From the NCBI GenBank assembly GCA_021775005.1, contig JAJFIK010000018.1, positions 50,239 to 114,238 on the forward strand: 64,000 bases of DNA, in the 5' to 3' direction. How positions within the stretch are numbered: position 1 is the stretch's first letter; every line of letters begins with the position of its first letter. A program made the position numbers and the translations under genes. This document shows positions 41,227 to 50,211 of the stretch, piece by piece. The stretch comes from Rhodospirillales bacterium. GTDB taxonomy: Bacteria; Pseudomonadota; Alphaproteobacteria; JAJFIK01. The notes under the pieces are model-generated. The model was not told the origin of the DNA and ran no database searches. It saw nothing but the letters and a program-made list of their open reading frames with translations.

Positions 41227-42315
41227 CTAGCTGCGCCAACGTAATACGACCTCTTCAACCGGATTGGCAAATTCTCGTGCCTCATCCAGCGAGGCTTGCC
41301 ATTCTTTTTTGAGCCGGAAATACCACTTGGCCTGCACATCCGTATCATTGATGAGCATCAGACGGGGATCGTATTTCAGGCCCTCGCCCTGCAGCATGAC
41401 CATCTGGCGGTCCTGATCGAGGAACTTCTCTGCAAACGGCTTCAAAAGGGGCTTGGCCAGAGTGAAGAGCGGATTATTCCAATAAAAAAGCTGCGTCACT
41501 TCGGTTTGCGTTTCGCTAAGCGGCGTTACGCAGGTCAATCCCAGCACCGTGGTCTTACCGGCGGTAATCAGCTCGGTGCGAATGCCCGGCAGGCGAAAGA
41601 CAATTTCAGTGGTGGGGTTGGCCCCGAAAAGCCATTTATAGGCAAAGGAATTGCTCGATGGCGTATGGGGTAGCATAGAAAAGCCCAGCGCTGCCGGGCC
41701 AAAATTCTTCTCCTTGGCGTACATGGAATTTTCGCTGCGCCACCACCATTGCCGGTGAACATAAGAGACATGAGCGGGGTCCATCAGCCCAATAACGGCG
41801 TGATCAATATGGCAATCAAAGATCATGCGCATGCGGAACTTTGGCTGCCAGTCCGCACCCACTGCGGGTAGTTGCGGCGGATCAATGTGAGGCACCGGGG
41901 CATCGCCCACGATGGGGCTATCGGTTTGTCGCGGAATAAATATCCACACCACACCATTGGCTTCATGAACGGGATAGATGGGCACTTTGATTTTGTCGAG
42001 GTCCATCTCCTGCCCTTCGACCTGAGACGGAATGCGCCGGCAGATGCCTGCTTGGCCAAAGCGCCAGCCATGATAGGGGCACTCAACTTGCGGCTCAGTA
42101 ATCGCTTCACCGCCCACCGTGTCGCCAGTATCCACCAGACGCCCGGCGCTCAGGGGTACGGCGCGGTGGGGGCAGATGTCCCGCATAGCAAAGGCTTTAC
42201 CGGCCCTGGTGCGGCCCAGAAGGATCGGTTGGTCGAGAATTTCTCGACGGATCATGTCGCCAGGTTTGATCGCCGCACTGCGTTCGCCGAAATACCAAAT
42301 GTCTCTCAGAAACAT
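41227..42315 (-). CDS. Rieske-type aromatic ring-hydroxylating oxygenase, alpha subunit-like
   Basis: A 362-residue protein with an N-terminal Rieske centre: CPHRAVPL and CPYHGWRFG provide the Cys-His pairs. The mononuclear iron region reads FDCHIDHAVIGLMDPAHVSYVH, with the histidine and aspartate pattern of the alpha-subunit family. Such oxygenases hydroxylate or demethylate aromatic or other substrates; the substrate is unknown and no ferredoxin or reductase gene is adjacent. I start at ATG 42315 (MFLRDIWYFGE); an alternative ATG lies at 42336. Confidence 0.85.
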   Translation of the reverse strand: MFLRDIWYFGERSAAIKPGDMIRREILDQPILLGRTRAGKAFAMRDICPHRAVPLSAGRLVDTGDTVGGEAITEPQVECPYHGWRFGQAGICRRIPSQVEGQEMDLDKIKVPIYPVHEANGVVWIFIPRQTDSPIVGDAPVPHIDPPQLPAVGADWQPKFRMRMIFDCHIDHAVIGLMDPAHVSYVHRQWWWRSENSMYAKEKNFGPAALGFSMLPHTPSSNSFAYKWLFGANPTTEIVFRLPGIRTELITAGKTTVLGLTCVTPLSETQTEVTQLFYWNNPLFTLAKPLLKPFAEKFLDQDRQMVMLQGEGLKYDPRLMLINDTDVQAKWYFRLKKEWQASLDEAREFANPVEEVVLRWRS

Positions 42316-42426
42316 GGGGACCCGCTCTCCGTTCATTTCGCCAAGACTATGCCGTGGGGGCTCGGGGCGGCGCAAGGCGCGGCTTGCCGCACCATGAACG
42401 CGGGCGCTAGGCTGGTCTCGAATTCC

Positions 42427-42807
42427 ATGGGGATGAGCTTGCCGGGCTTGGAGACACAGGTGGCACTTTTTTTCGATCAAGGCTGGTTTGAAGGGAAAAT
42501 GGCGGTCGCGGGGCTCGCCAAGCCGGATTTGGCGCGCGCCCTTGGGCTCACCCTGCAAGAGCTTCAGGATATGTGGAAAGACCAGCGCGAAATTTCCGAG
42601 CGTGAAATTAAGACCCTGGCGCTTTTGCTCGGGGCCAGCGAAGCGGAGGTGCGCAACAAAGGCGGCGTTCAAGGAAGCCCTGAAGCGCACGCGGCGGTGG
42701 CAGGCGCCGGAGCGAGCCCTTCGCCCGAAACTACATCAGTGGAAGCGCGCCTAACGCGACTTGAAGCGACGCTGGACAAAATTCTTCAAAAGCTCAGCGG
42801 TGACTAA
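42427..42807 (+). CDS. Helix-turn-helix protein with C-terminal coiled coil
   Basis: A 126-residue protein. A Cro/CI-like helix-turn-helix is suggested by AGLAKPDLARALGLTLQELQ (about residues 22-41), followed by a helical segment SEREIKTLALLLGASEAEVR, a Pro/Ala/Ser linker and a final heptad-type helix VEARLTRLEATLDKILQKLS. The last part predicts oligomerisation. It is divergent from the Rieske oxygenase gene, for which it may be a regulator. The start is uncertain: ATG 42427, 42433 or 42394. Confidence 0.7.
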   Translation: MGMSLPGLETQVALFFDQGWFEGKMAVAGLAKPDLARALGLTLQELQDMWKDQREISEREIKTLALLLGASEAEVRNKGGVQGSPEAHAAVAGAGASPSPETTSVEARLTRLEATLDKILQKLSGD

Positions 42808-42825
42808 CCAACGTCACTGTGGGAA

Positions 42826-42840
42826 TTAATAAGTTGTTAG
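42826..42840. promoter_or_regulatory. Near-match to a CtrA box upstream of the GGDEF-EAL gene
   Basis: TTAA-taagttg-TTAG differs by one base from the CtrA full site TTAA-N7-TTAA known in alphaproteobacteria. It lies 117 bp upstream of the PAS-GGDEF-EAL start. A separate palindrome TTAACTCGTTAA lies at 42899-42910. A single near-match could occur by chance. Confidence 0.3.
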
Positions 42841-42957
42841 CGTTGCCAGCAAGTTCTGCATCGGAGCTGGCGAACGCGCATTGCTGCTTGGCGGTTTCTT
42901 AACTCGTTAAAACTAGCCTCAGACCTGAAGTCGGCCCACAACAGCTAGATCAGGTCT

Positions 42958-44667
42958 ATGGCGAAGAGTATTCATCAACTTGTCCCTGATGCGGCGCATG
43001 CACTAGCGGATAGCGGCGATCTAGTCCGCATTCGCGCAGCGCTGCAAAGCGCAGGCGAGGCGGTTTATGATTGGGCTTCGGAAGGTGACCAACTCAATTG
43101 GGTTGAGGGGCACCACGATGTCGATGCGGTTGCCGCCGCCAGTGCGCACCCTTCGGGCCAGGATTTTTTGAAGTGCATAGAGGAAGATGGACGCACCGCG
43201 CGCGAGCGTGCGATCAGAACAGCGATTTTAGGAACCCGCGTATTTCAAACAGAGTACCAATTTATCTATGGTGCCAATCAGGTCAGCTGGCTTGAAGAGC
43301 GCGGCACTTGTTTTCTCGATCAAGACGGGTCATTGGACCGTATCGTCGGTATTGTGCGCGACATTACGGAGCAAAAGAAACGCGAGTCACGGCTGGCCTA
43401 TCTGGCGACTTATGATGAGCTCACGGGGCACCTAAACCGCGCGCGGCTTTGCGAATGCCTCAATGAGGCTTTGACGCAAGTCCACCGATTTGAACAACCC
43501 GGCGGGTATCTTGTGGTCGGGCTCGACGGGCTTGGGGTGATCAACGAGAGCCATGGTTATGACATTGCCGATGAGCTTATTTTGCATATGGGCGAGCGTA
43601 TCTCGCTTGCTCTGCGCCGCAATGATTTGATGGGCCGCATTGCCGGGAATAAATTTGGCGTTGTTCTGCCCAATTCCTCAGAAGACGAAATGAGGTTGGT
43701 GGCCGAGCGCTTGCTGGACGCCGTGCGTGCGACACCGTTTGATACAAAGGCTGGTAAAGTCATCACGACAATTTCCATCGGCGCGGTGGTGCTGGATGAA
43801 AATGTTCAATCCAGCCAGGAAGCCATGGGTCGCGCCCAGGAAGCTGTTGATAATGCCAAACGGAACGGGCGGGATTGCTGCGTGGTTCACCACTTCTCAC
43901 CGGATTCCATTGCTCTGCGCTTAAAGAATCGCGAAACCGCAGATGCAATTGTCTCAGCCCTCAATGAAGATCGTATGGTGCTGGTCTATCAGCCCATCAT
44001 CAGCAGCGGCGATGGCAAGCCGGAAATGTATGAATGCCTTGTGCGCATGCGCCGAAAGGACGGGGGCCTTGTGGGGGCAGGGGAATTTATTCCCTTGGCT
44101 GAGCAAATGGGGCTCATTCGCCTGATCGATCAGCGCGTGCTGAAGCTTGTAATCGCTGAGGCACGCCGCACGCCGGAGATCAATTTTACCTTCAATATCT
44201 CAGGGCACTCGTTCCGCGATGGCCCCTGGATGAGCCACTTGATCGATCTGCTTGGGGAAAATGCTGAGGTCTGCTCACGCCTTGTGGTGGAAATTACCGA
44301 GACCCTGGCACTTCATGACCTTGAAGAGTCCGCGGCCGTGGTGCGGCGCTTGCGCGACATCGGGTGCCGCGTGGCCATTGATGACTTTGGTGCCGGCTTT
44401 ACATCGTTCAAAAATCTGCAGCGCCTTGAAGTCGATATTGTGAAAATCGACGGCGCGTTTGTGAAAGGCCTGATCGAAAGTCAGGCTAACCAGTTATTTG
44501 TCAAGACTCTCACCGCACTTGCAAAGAACTTTGGCTGTCGTGTCATTGCGGAGTGGGTGGAGACCGAAGCCGAGGCGGACCTGCTCCGCGATTTCGGGAT
44601 TGATCTTCTGCAAGGTTTCTATTTCGGTGCGGGTGAGGTTGGCCAGCCCTGGAATAAGTGGCGCTAG
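42958..44667 (+). CDS. PAS-GGDEF-EAL cyclic-di-GMP protein with degenerate GGDEF
   Basis: A 569-residue protein. A PAS sensory domain (about residues 20-140, ending at GIVRDITEQKKRESRLAYLA) is followed by a GGDEF domain whose signature is degenerate: GNKFG at about residues 230-234. The EAL domain begins around residue 330. Its motif is ECL (E359), and the other metal and base residues appear kept: FNIS, VVEITET, AIDDFGAGFTS, KIDGAF and AEWVET. The protein therefore probably degrades c-di-GMP or binds it, and does not make it. Its stop overlaps the convergent phaR stop in CTAG. Confidence 0.9.
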   Translation: MAKSIHQLVPDAAHALADSGDLVRIRAALQSAGEAVYDWASEGDQLNWVEGHHDVDAVAAASAHPSGQDFLKCIEEDGRTARERAIRTAILGTRVFQTEYQFIYGANQVSWLEERGTCFLDQDGSLDRIVGIVRDITEQKKRESRLAYLATYDELTGHLNRARLCECLNEALTQVHRFEQPGGYLVVGLDGLGVINESHGYDIADELILHMGERISLALRRNDLMGRIAGNKFGVVLPNSSEDEMRLVAERLLDAVRATPFDTKAGKVITTISIGAVVLDENVQSSQEAMGRAQEAVDNAKRNGRDCCVVHHFSPDSIALRLKNRETADAIVSALNEDRMVLVYQPIISSGDGKPEMYECLVRMRRKDGGLVGAGEFIPLAEQMGLIRLIDQRVLKLVIAEARRTPEINFTFNISGHSFRDGPWMSHLIDLLGENAEVCSRLVVEITETLALHDLEESAAVVRRLRDIGCRVAIDDFGAGFTSFKNLQRLEVDIVKIDGAFVKGLIESQANQLFVKTLTALAKNFGCRVIAEWVETEAEADLLRDFGIDLLQGFYFGAGEVGQPWNKWR

Positions 44668-45266
44668 TCGCCTTTTCGTTTCAGTTCTTCCAATTGTTCT
44701 TGCATCGCCGCCATCTGGGCCTTGAGGGCATCAATATTGGTGTCGTCATCCATTTCCGGCGCTGTGGAAGCAGTTGGGCCATTGCTGGGAAATCCCATCA
44801 TCCGTGACATGGCGTCGGTCCAGGTACTTTGAAACAATTCAATATTTTGTCGCGTCATATCTTCAAACAAGCGCACACTTTCGCCGCTTGGTCCGAAGGC
44901 GTTACCCATACGTTCGCGGAATAGATCCTGATTTTTTGTAAACGCGTCCATGCTGAGGTTGAGATAGTTCGGCACCATGTGCTGCATCTGGCCGTCGTAA
45001 AACCCAATGAGCTTGCGCAGAAATTGAATGGGCAGAAGGTTTTGGCCGTCTTTTCCTTCTTGTTCAAAAATGATTTGGGTCAGCACCGAGCGCGTAATGT
45101 CTTCGCCGGACTTGGCGTCAAAGACCGTAAAGTCCTGCCCGTCCTTCACCATCTGACAGAGGTGGTCGAGGGTCACATAACTTGAGGTCGCCGTATTGTA
45201 GAGCCGCCGGTTTGCGTATTTTTTGATTGTGATCGGCTCATCCGCACCGTTTTGTGCTTTGCTCAT
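44664..45266 (-). CDS. phaR: Polyhydroxyalkanoate synthesis repressor PhaR
   Basis: A 200-residue protein. The N-terminal domain starts ITIKKYANRRLYNTATSSYV and continues LDHLCQMVKDGQDFTVFDAK, the diagnostic PhaR DNA-binding/PHB-accumulation domain; the C-terminal half is helical and acidic (PHB_acc repeats SMDAFTKNQDLFRERM). PhaR represses phasin and its own gene, and leaves DNA when it binds PHB granules. A perfect 12-bp TGC-rich palindrome lies 21 bp upstream of the start. The divergent phaA-phaB genes give a complete regulator-enzyme block without phaC. Confidence 0.93.
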   Translation of the reverse strand: MSKAQNGADEPITIKKYANRRLYNTATSSYVTLDHLCQMVKDGQDFTVFDAKSGEDITRSVLTQIIFEQEGKDGQNLLPIQFLRKLIGFYDGQMQHMVPNYLNLSMDAFTKNQDLFRERMGNAFGPSGESVRLFEDMTRQNIELFQSTWTDAMSRMMGFPSNGPTASTAPEMDDDTNIDALKAQMAAMQEQLEELKRKGD

Positions 45267-45287
45267 ACCAAATCCCCACTTTGGTTA

Positions 45288-45299
45288 TGCTGCGCAGCA
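45288..45299. promoter_or_regulatory. TGC-rich palindrome, candidate PhaR operator
   Basis: TGCTGCGCAGCA is a perfect 12-bp palindrome just upstream of phaR. TGC-rich sites are known targets of PhaR in Paracoccus denitrificans. Further GCAGTGC copies lie near 45441 and 45517 toward phaA, so one regulator may act on both divergent units. Confidence 0.6.
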
Positions 45300-45540
45300 A
45301 TTTAGTTGTGCTGTGCTGCGGCATTTTTATCCTAGACCGGAGTCCTAGCCCTCCATTTGTGGCAATGCAAAGAAAAAACCTATGACAATTCATCAACTTA
45401 GCCACCACTGGCCCCATGCCTGAAGCGAAAAAACCTTGTTGCAGTGCGGGTTTACGGGGTCCGAGGCCTATGCGATAGGAAAGGTTAACAAAATGTTTCC
45501 ACGGTCGCCTATGGCGCAGTGCAACAGAAGGATTTGAACC

Positions 45541-46719
45541 ATGACCGATGTGGTGATTGCCAGTGCCGCTCGCACTCCGGTGGGCGCATTTAACGGAACC
45601 CTGTCATCGCTCCCCGCGCATAAGTTGGGCGAGGTCGCCATCCGCGAAGCGCTGGTGCGCGCAAAGGTCGATGGCGCAGATGTGTCCGAAGTGATCATGG
45701 GCCAGGTTCTTACCGCCGGACAGGGACAGAACCCGCCGCGCCAGGCCGCCGTTGCTGCGGGCATTCCCCACCAAACCTCTGCATGGAACGTCAACATGAT
45801 GTGCGGCTCCGGGCTTCGGGCCGTGGCTCTTGGGGCGCAGGCCATTGCTTGCGGTGATAGCGCCATTGTGGTCGCTGGCGGTCAGGAAAACATGAGCATG
45901 GCCCCTCATGTGGCGCACTTGCGTAATGGCGTGAAGATGGGTCCGGCCAGTTTTGTGGACTCCATGATCACCGACGGGCTGTGGGATGCGTTCAACGATT
46001 ACCACATGGGGCAGACCGCAGAAAACATTGCCACCCAATGGCAGATCTCCCGTGAGGAGCAAGATGGCTTTGCGGCGTCATCGCAAAACAAAGCCGAAGC
46101 AGCCAAAAAAGCTGATACCTTTAGTGACGAGATTGTTCCCGTCACCATTAAGGGGCGCAAAGGCGACACTACGCTGGACCATGACGAATTTGTGCGCGAC
46201 GGCGTCACCGCCGATGCACTGAGCGGTTTGCGCGCCGCGTTTCAACGGGATGGTGGCACGGTGACCGCCGGAAACGCCAGCGGCATCAATGATGGGGCAG
46301 CGGCAACCGTGCTCATGTCGGCACAAGAAGCAAAGCGCCGCGGAATTGAGCCGCTCGCCAAAATCGTTTCATGGGCCCAAGCCGGCGTTGACCCTGCGGT
46401 GATGGGTACCGGGCCCATTCCGGCGTCGAAATTAGCGCTTGAAAAGGCCGGCTGGTCCGCCGCTGATCTTGATCTGGTGGAAGCCAATGAGGCTTTTGCC
46501 GCACAAGCCCTTTGTGTGGTGAAAGAACTTGGGATTGATCCTGCCATTGTAAATGTAAATGGCGGCGCCATTGCCATCGGTCACCCGATCGGCGCATCTG
46601 GCGCGCGCATTCTGACGACGCTGCTCTATGCAATGAAGCGGCGCGACGCAAAAAAAGGTCTCGCCACTTTGTGCATTGGCGGGGGGATGGGAATTGCCAT
46701 GTGTGTGGAACGCAACTGA
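45541..46719 (+). CDS. phaA: Acetyl-CoA acetyltransferase (beta-ketothiolase)
   Basis: A 392-residue thiolase. The nucleophile cysteine is in [14 protein letters not shown], the base histidine in [16 protein letters not shown] and the second cysteine in [14 protein letters not shown]. It condenses two acetyl-CoA to acetoacetyl-CoA, the first step of PHB synthesis; degradative use is also possible. phaB follows 27 bp later. The upstream region facing phaR carries TGC-rich repeats. Confidence 0.93.
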   Translation: MTDVVIASAARTPVGAFNGTLSSLPAHKLGEVAIREALVRAKVDGADVSEVIMGQVLTAGQGQNPPRQAAVAAGIPHQTSAWNVNMMCGSGLRAVALGAQAIACGDSAIVVAGGQENMSMAPHVAHLRNGVKMGPASFVDSMITDGLWDAFNDYHMGQTAENIATQWQISREEQDGFAASSQNKAEAAKKADTFSDEIVPVTIKGRKGDTTLDHDEFVRDGVTADALSGLRAAFQRDGGTVTAGNASGINDGAAATVLMSAQEAKRRGIEPLAKIVSWAQAGVDPAVMGTGPIPASKLALEKAGWSAADLDLVEANEAFAAQALCVVKELGIDPAIVNVNGGAIAIGHPIGASGARILTTLLYAMKRRDAKKGLATLCIGGGMGIAMCVERN

Positions 46720-46746
46720 CGACCACGAAACATGAGGACATAGGAC

Positions 46747-47475
46747 ATGAGTAAAGTTGCTTTGGTCACCGGCGGAACGCGCGGGATCGGCAAAGCCATT
46801 TGCGCCGCGCTTAAGGCGGCTGGCTATAATGTTGCGGCCAATTATGGCGGCAATGATGATGCCGCCAATGCCTGCGCGGACGAGCTTGGCATTAAATGTT
46901 TCAAATGGAACGTGGGTGACTTTGATGCCTGCCAGGCCGGCATTGCCGAAGTGGAAGCAGTACTGGGCCCCATCGATGTGCTTGTGAACAACGCCGGCAT
47001 CGCGCGCGATGCGACCTTGCATAAGATGACCGCAGAGCGTTGGCGCGAAGTCATTAATGTGGACCTTGATAGCGTCTTTAATATGTGCCGCGGGGTGATT
47101 GAGGGCATGCGCGCGCGCAGTTTTGGCCGCATCGTCAATATCTCGTCCATCAACGGGCAAAAAGGCCAGATGGGGCAGACGAATTATTCTGCTGCCAAAG
47201 CAGGGGTGATCGGCTTCACCAAAGCACTGGCGCAGGAAACCGCGCGCAAGGGCATTACCGTGAATGCTATCGCACCGGGCTACATCGACACTGATATGAT
47301 GGCCGGCGTGCCGGAAAACATTCTGACGGCCATTGTGGGGTCAATCCCTGTGGGGCGCTTGGGCAATGCGGACGAGATCGCCCATTGCGTGGCGTTTCTT
47401 GCAGATGAGAAAGCGGCATTTGTGACCGGCGCGGTGCTCACCGTGAACGGTGGCCAGTACATCGCCAACGGGTAA
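46747..47475 (+). CDS. phaB: Acetoacetyl-CoA reductase
   Basis: A 242-residue SDR. The NADPH site is VTGGTRGIGKAI (residues 8-19), NNAGIARDATLHKM is the PhaB-type loop, and the catalytic residues are in NISSINGQKGQMGQTNYSAA (Ser, Tyr) followed by lysine. The wording around INGQKGQMGQTNYSAAKAG is very typical of PhaB. It reduces acetoacetyl-CoA to (R)-3-hydroxybutyryl-CoA. It follows phaA in an operon. The PHA synthase (phaC) is not in the window. Confidence 0.93.
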   Translation: MSKVALVTGGTRGIGKAICAALKAAGYNVAANYGGNDDAANACADELGIKCFKWNVGDFDACQAGIAEVEAVLGPIDVLVNNAGIARDATLHKMTAERWREVINVDLDSVFNMCRGVIEGMRARSFGRIVNISSINGQKGQMGQTNYSAAKAGVIGFTKALAQETARKGITVNAIAPGYIDTDMMAGVPENILTAIVGSIPVGRLGNADEIAHCVAFLADEKAAFVTGAVLTVNGGQYIANG

Positions 47476-47478
47476 GTT

Positions 47479-48000
47479 TTATTCTCCGCCGAACGAGACC
47501 TCTTCATCGGCTGCTGCTACATAGGAAAAGCCGTGTCCGGCTACCCATGTCCCATCGGTTAGATATTCTGCCGATGACTCCCACCCGGCATCGGTTGGGC
47601 TGACATATCCCTGCACTTCGGTGATGTCGGGAAGGCCGGTGACAAATTCATGGGCCACAAGGCGACCATCCTCCCACCACGCTGTCCCTTCGGTGTGGAA
47701 CCCGGCGGTAGTGAAGTAATGATAAATGATGCCGCCCTGGCCGTCGTTTTCGTTGCCATCGAAAAAGTAAATTGTGCGCCCGCCATAGGTCCCGGGCTCC
47801 AAATGGTGGGTGTGCTGCACAGCCGCGCCGCCAAGGATCCATTCAAACCGCATGATGTCTGCGGCGTCCGGGTGGTCGGGGTCAGTGGATGTCCCCACCC
47901 ATGTCCCCATCAGCGGCTCAAATACGGCAAGGGGGTTGTTTTGCGCCCAGGCAGGGGCGGCGAGGATTGCGGTAAAAAGCAGTGAGATCATCCAGCGCAT
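47479..48000 (-). CDS. Secreted DUF1579-like protein
   Basis: A 173-residue protein with a signal peptide (MRWMISLLFTAILAAPAWAQ). The mature region has PLMGTWVGTSTDPDHPD and IYFFDGNENDGQGGIIYHYF, a lipocalin-like beta-barrel pattern similar to DUF1579 proteins, which have no known function. It is 3 bp from the stop of the convergent phaB gene. It is probably periplasmic. The ArsR gene is divergent, 87 bp away. Confidence 0.75.
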   Translation of the reverse strand: MRWMISLLFTAILAAPAWAQNNPLAVFEPLMGTWVGTSTDPDHPDAADIMRFEWILGGAAVQHTHHLEPGTYGGRTIYFFDGNENDGQGGIIYHYFTTAGFHTEGTAWWEDGRLVAHEFVTGLPDITEVQGYVSPTDAGWESSAEYLTDGTWVAGHGFSYVAAADEEVSFGGE

Positions 48001-48087
48001 GGGCGGGCCTCCTGTTACCTTCCTCTGTTATAACCCAAACGGCACTTTTAGGGCATCCCGAAAATAAGCCTTGACTAACCGTAAGTA

Positions 48088-48435
48088 ATGGATTACCAAT
48101 ACATCATGGCCTATGACACCGTACTTGAAGCATTAGCAGACCCCACCCGGCGCGAGATTTTTGAGCGTCTGCGTGATGGTCCCCGCCCGGTGGGCAAATT
48201 GGCAGACGGCCTGCCTGTCTCCAGGCCCGCGGTCAGCCAGCACCTCAAAGTCTTGAAGGAGGCAGGTCTTGTGACCGACCGGAAAGACGGCACGCGCCGG
48301 TATTACGGCGTCAACCGAGAAGGGCTCGACGAATTGCGCGCCTATCTCGATGAGTATTGGGAAGATGTGCTGGCGAACTTCGCGGTGCATCTGGAACGCG
48401 ACACAGCAGCCAAGGACAAGAAAAATGACGACTGA
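48088..48435 (+). CDS. ArsR-family winged-helix regulator
   Basis: A 115-residue protein with the SdpR/ArsR-type winged helix: LADPTRREIFERLRDGPRPV and VSRPAVSQHLKVLKEAGLV, then the wing GTRRYYGVNREGL. No metal-binding cysteine pair (ELCVCDL) is seen, so it is the non-metal, SRPBCC-partner subtype. It overlaps the SRPBCC gene by 11 bp, a classic pair in which the regulator and a START-like protein form an operon. ATG at 48106 is an alternative start. Confidence 0.88.
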   Translation: MDYQYIMAYDTVLEALADPTRREIFERLRDGPRPVGKLADGLPVSRPAVSQHLKVLKEAGLVTDRKDGTRRYYGVNREGLDELRAYLDEYWEDVLANFAVHLERDTAAKDKKNDD

Positions 48436-48904
48436 TTTGAAGATTGAACCCATTGTGAAACAATTGACGGTGCCTCGGGATGCGCGCGCCGCTTTTGACT
48501 ATTTCACCGCAGATATCGACAAGTGGTGGCCAAAGCGCTCGCATTCTTTGGGTGGCGATGAGACCAAATCCATTACCATGGAAACCAAAGTGGGCGGTCG
48601 GCTTTTTGAAACGAACCAGGACGGCACTGAGACCATTTGGGGCAAAGTCGTAGAGTTTGAGCCCGGCAAGGTCTTGAATTTCACCTGGCATATTGGACGG
48701 CCCGAAGAACAATCCACAAATGTCAAAGTGACCTTTGATGATGCCGCCGATGGCACCAGCACCGTGACGCTCACCCATTACAATTGGGATGCGTTGGGCG
48801 ACGAAGGGCCCAAAGCCCGCGAAGGCTATAACAACGGATGGGTTATTGTGTTTGGCGAACGCTTTGCAACATATGCCAAATCCGGCAAGGCATTTGACGA
48901 CTAG
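48425..48904 (+). CDS. SRPBCC (AHSA1-like) protein
   Basis: A 159-residue START/AHSA1-fold protein. It shows the pattern VPRDARAAFDYFTADIDKWW, then VGGRLFETNQDGTETIWGKV and FTWHIGRPEEQSTNVKVTF, as expected of small ligand-binding SRPBCC proteins. The start ATG at 48425 lies inside the end of the ArsR gene. A role as an induced ligand-binding partner of that regulator is typical, though the ligand is unknown. Its stop overlaps the convergent cupin gene in CTAG. Confidence 0.87.
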   Translation: MTTDLKIEPIVKQLTVPRDARAAFDYFTADIDKWWPKRSHSLGGDETKSITMETKVGGRLFETNQDGTETIWGKVVEFEPGKVLNFTWHIGRPEEQSTNVKVTFDDAADGTSTVTLTHYNWDALGDEGPKAREGYNNGWVIVFGERFATYAKSGKAFDD

Positions 48905-49332
48905 GCCGCACCAGGGTGCCAGCCTGAGGGCCCCATCTCAAAGCCCTCAAAGGTAAACCCTGGTGCCACTGTGCAGCCCGCAAGGGTGAAATCGCCGAGG
49001 CTTTCCGCAGACTGCCAATGGTCCTTGGGGACAATGATTTGCGGGCGTTCGTCCAAGCCAAAATTTGTGCCGAGCAGGTGATCCTTCGGCTTTGCTGTTT
49101 CCTTGGACGCAATGCTCAAAAGTAACGGCGCACCGGCATACCAGTGCCAAACCTCCGCCGCATCCACCCTGTGCCAGTGGGAGCGTTGCCCCGCGAGCAA
49201 CAGAAAATAGATCGCCGTGGATGCCCCGCGTTCCTCAGGGTCTTTGGCGTCACGAAACATTTCACGATAAAATCCGCCCTCGGGGTGGGGCACAAGTTCA
49301 AGGGTCGCGATAATCGCCTCGGCATTCATCAA
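48901..49332 (-). CDS. Cupin-domain protein (DUF985-like)
   Basis: A 143-residue protein of the DUF985 cupin group. Characteristic wording is LVPHPEGGFYREMF near the N-terminus, SHWHRVDAAEVWHWYAGAPL in the middle (metal-binding histidines) and VAPGFTFEGFEMG at the end. The function of the family is unknown; a sugar-isomerase-like or storage role is sometimes suggested. Its start overlaps the stop of gloB by 4 bp (ATGA), so it is translated with it. Confidence 0.85.
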   Translation of the reverse strand: MMNAEAIIATLELVPHPEGGFYREMFRDAKDPEERGASTAIYFLLLAGQRSHWHRVDAAEVWHWYAGAPLLLSIASKETAKPKDHLLGTNFGLDERPQIIVPKDHWQSAESLGDFTLAGCTVAPGFTFEGFEMGPSGWHPGAA

Positions 49333-50099
49333 AAGTGATCCTTCCGCCGCCGCACTTCAGCAAAAACATCTACCGGGTCCGCGCCCACCATATGAACGGC
49401 GCGTTGCACACTGGGCTCGTCGGGGCGCAGAAAGGGGTTGGTGGCCTTTTCCATCTCGATGGTCGTGGGTACTGTGCGTGCGCCGCGCGCCCGTAACGCA
49501 TCAATCTCCGCTGCGCGCGCGAGCAGTTCATCGTTTTCCGGATCAACGGTGACCGCAAACTTGGCATTGCTCTGGGTATATTCGTGCGCGCAATAGATTT
49601 TTGTGGAAGGGGGCAGTGCGCGCAGTTTTTGCAGCGAGCCCCACATCTGCGCCGGCGTGCCTTCAAACAATCGCCCGCAGCCAAGGGCAAAAAGGGCATC
49701 CCCCACAAAGGCCGCACCGTCATCTTCAAACCAATAGGCAATGTGTCCCAACGTATGTCCGCCTACATTGAAGACTTTAGCGCTACGGGTGCCAAATGCC
49801 ACCGTGTCGCCTTCGTCCACTTTGATATCAATGCCGGGAATGCGATCGGCTTCGCCGGTGGGGCCAATAATTTCGCAGTTGAATTTTTCCTTGAGCTCCA
49901 GATTGCCGCCGGCATGGTCGAAATGATGGTGCGTGTTGAGAATATGGCTCAGACGCCAGCCGGTTTTGTCCAAGGCCGCCAGAATTTTCGGTGTGTCAGG
50001 GGTGTCGATGGCCGCGGTAACGTCAGCTTCCGCGTCATGGATTAAAAAGCCGTAATTGTCGTCAAATGCCTCGAATTGATAGATTTCAAGTCTGGACAT
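49329..50099 (-). CDS. gloB: Hydroxyacylglutathione hydrolase (glyoxalase II)
   Basis: A 256-residue metallo-beta-lactamase-fold enzyme. The metal-binding motif is ILNTHHHFDHAGG, with further ligands in GGHTLGHIAYW, FVGDALFALGCGRLFEG and CAHEYTQSNAKFA. It hydrolyses S-lactoylglutathione to lactate, the second glyoxalase step. The start ATG at 50099 has AAGGAG 9 bp upstream. The cupin gene overlaps its end by 4 bp. The methyltransferase gene is divergent. Confidence 0.93.
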   Translation of the reverse strand: MSRLEIYQFEAFDDNYGFLIHDAEADVTAAIDTPDTPKILAALDKTGWRLSHILNTHHHFDHAGGNLELKEKFNCEIIGPTGEADRIPGIDIKVDEGDTVAFGTRSAKVFNVGGHTLGHIAYWFEDDGAAFVGDALFALGCGRLFEGTPAQMWGSLQKLRALPPSTKIYCAHEYTQSNAKFAVTVDPENDELLARAAEIDALRARGARTVPTTIEMEKATNPFLRPDEPSVQRAVHMVGADPVDVFAEVRRRKDHF

Positions 50100-50211
50100 G
50101 GCGGCGCGCTCCTTGGTGGGGGTCATGGTTAAACCTCTGCGGCCCCCCTATCAAGTCTGGGATGCGTTTCTTTAAGAACTCCGGTACATCTTGGGGGCGG
50201 AGAATTGCAAA

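Noticed and set aside
41872..42426. Upstream in-frame extension of the helix-turn-helix gene
   Set aside because: It is antisense to the Rieske oxygenase coding sequence.
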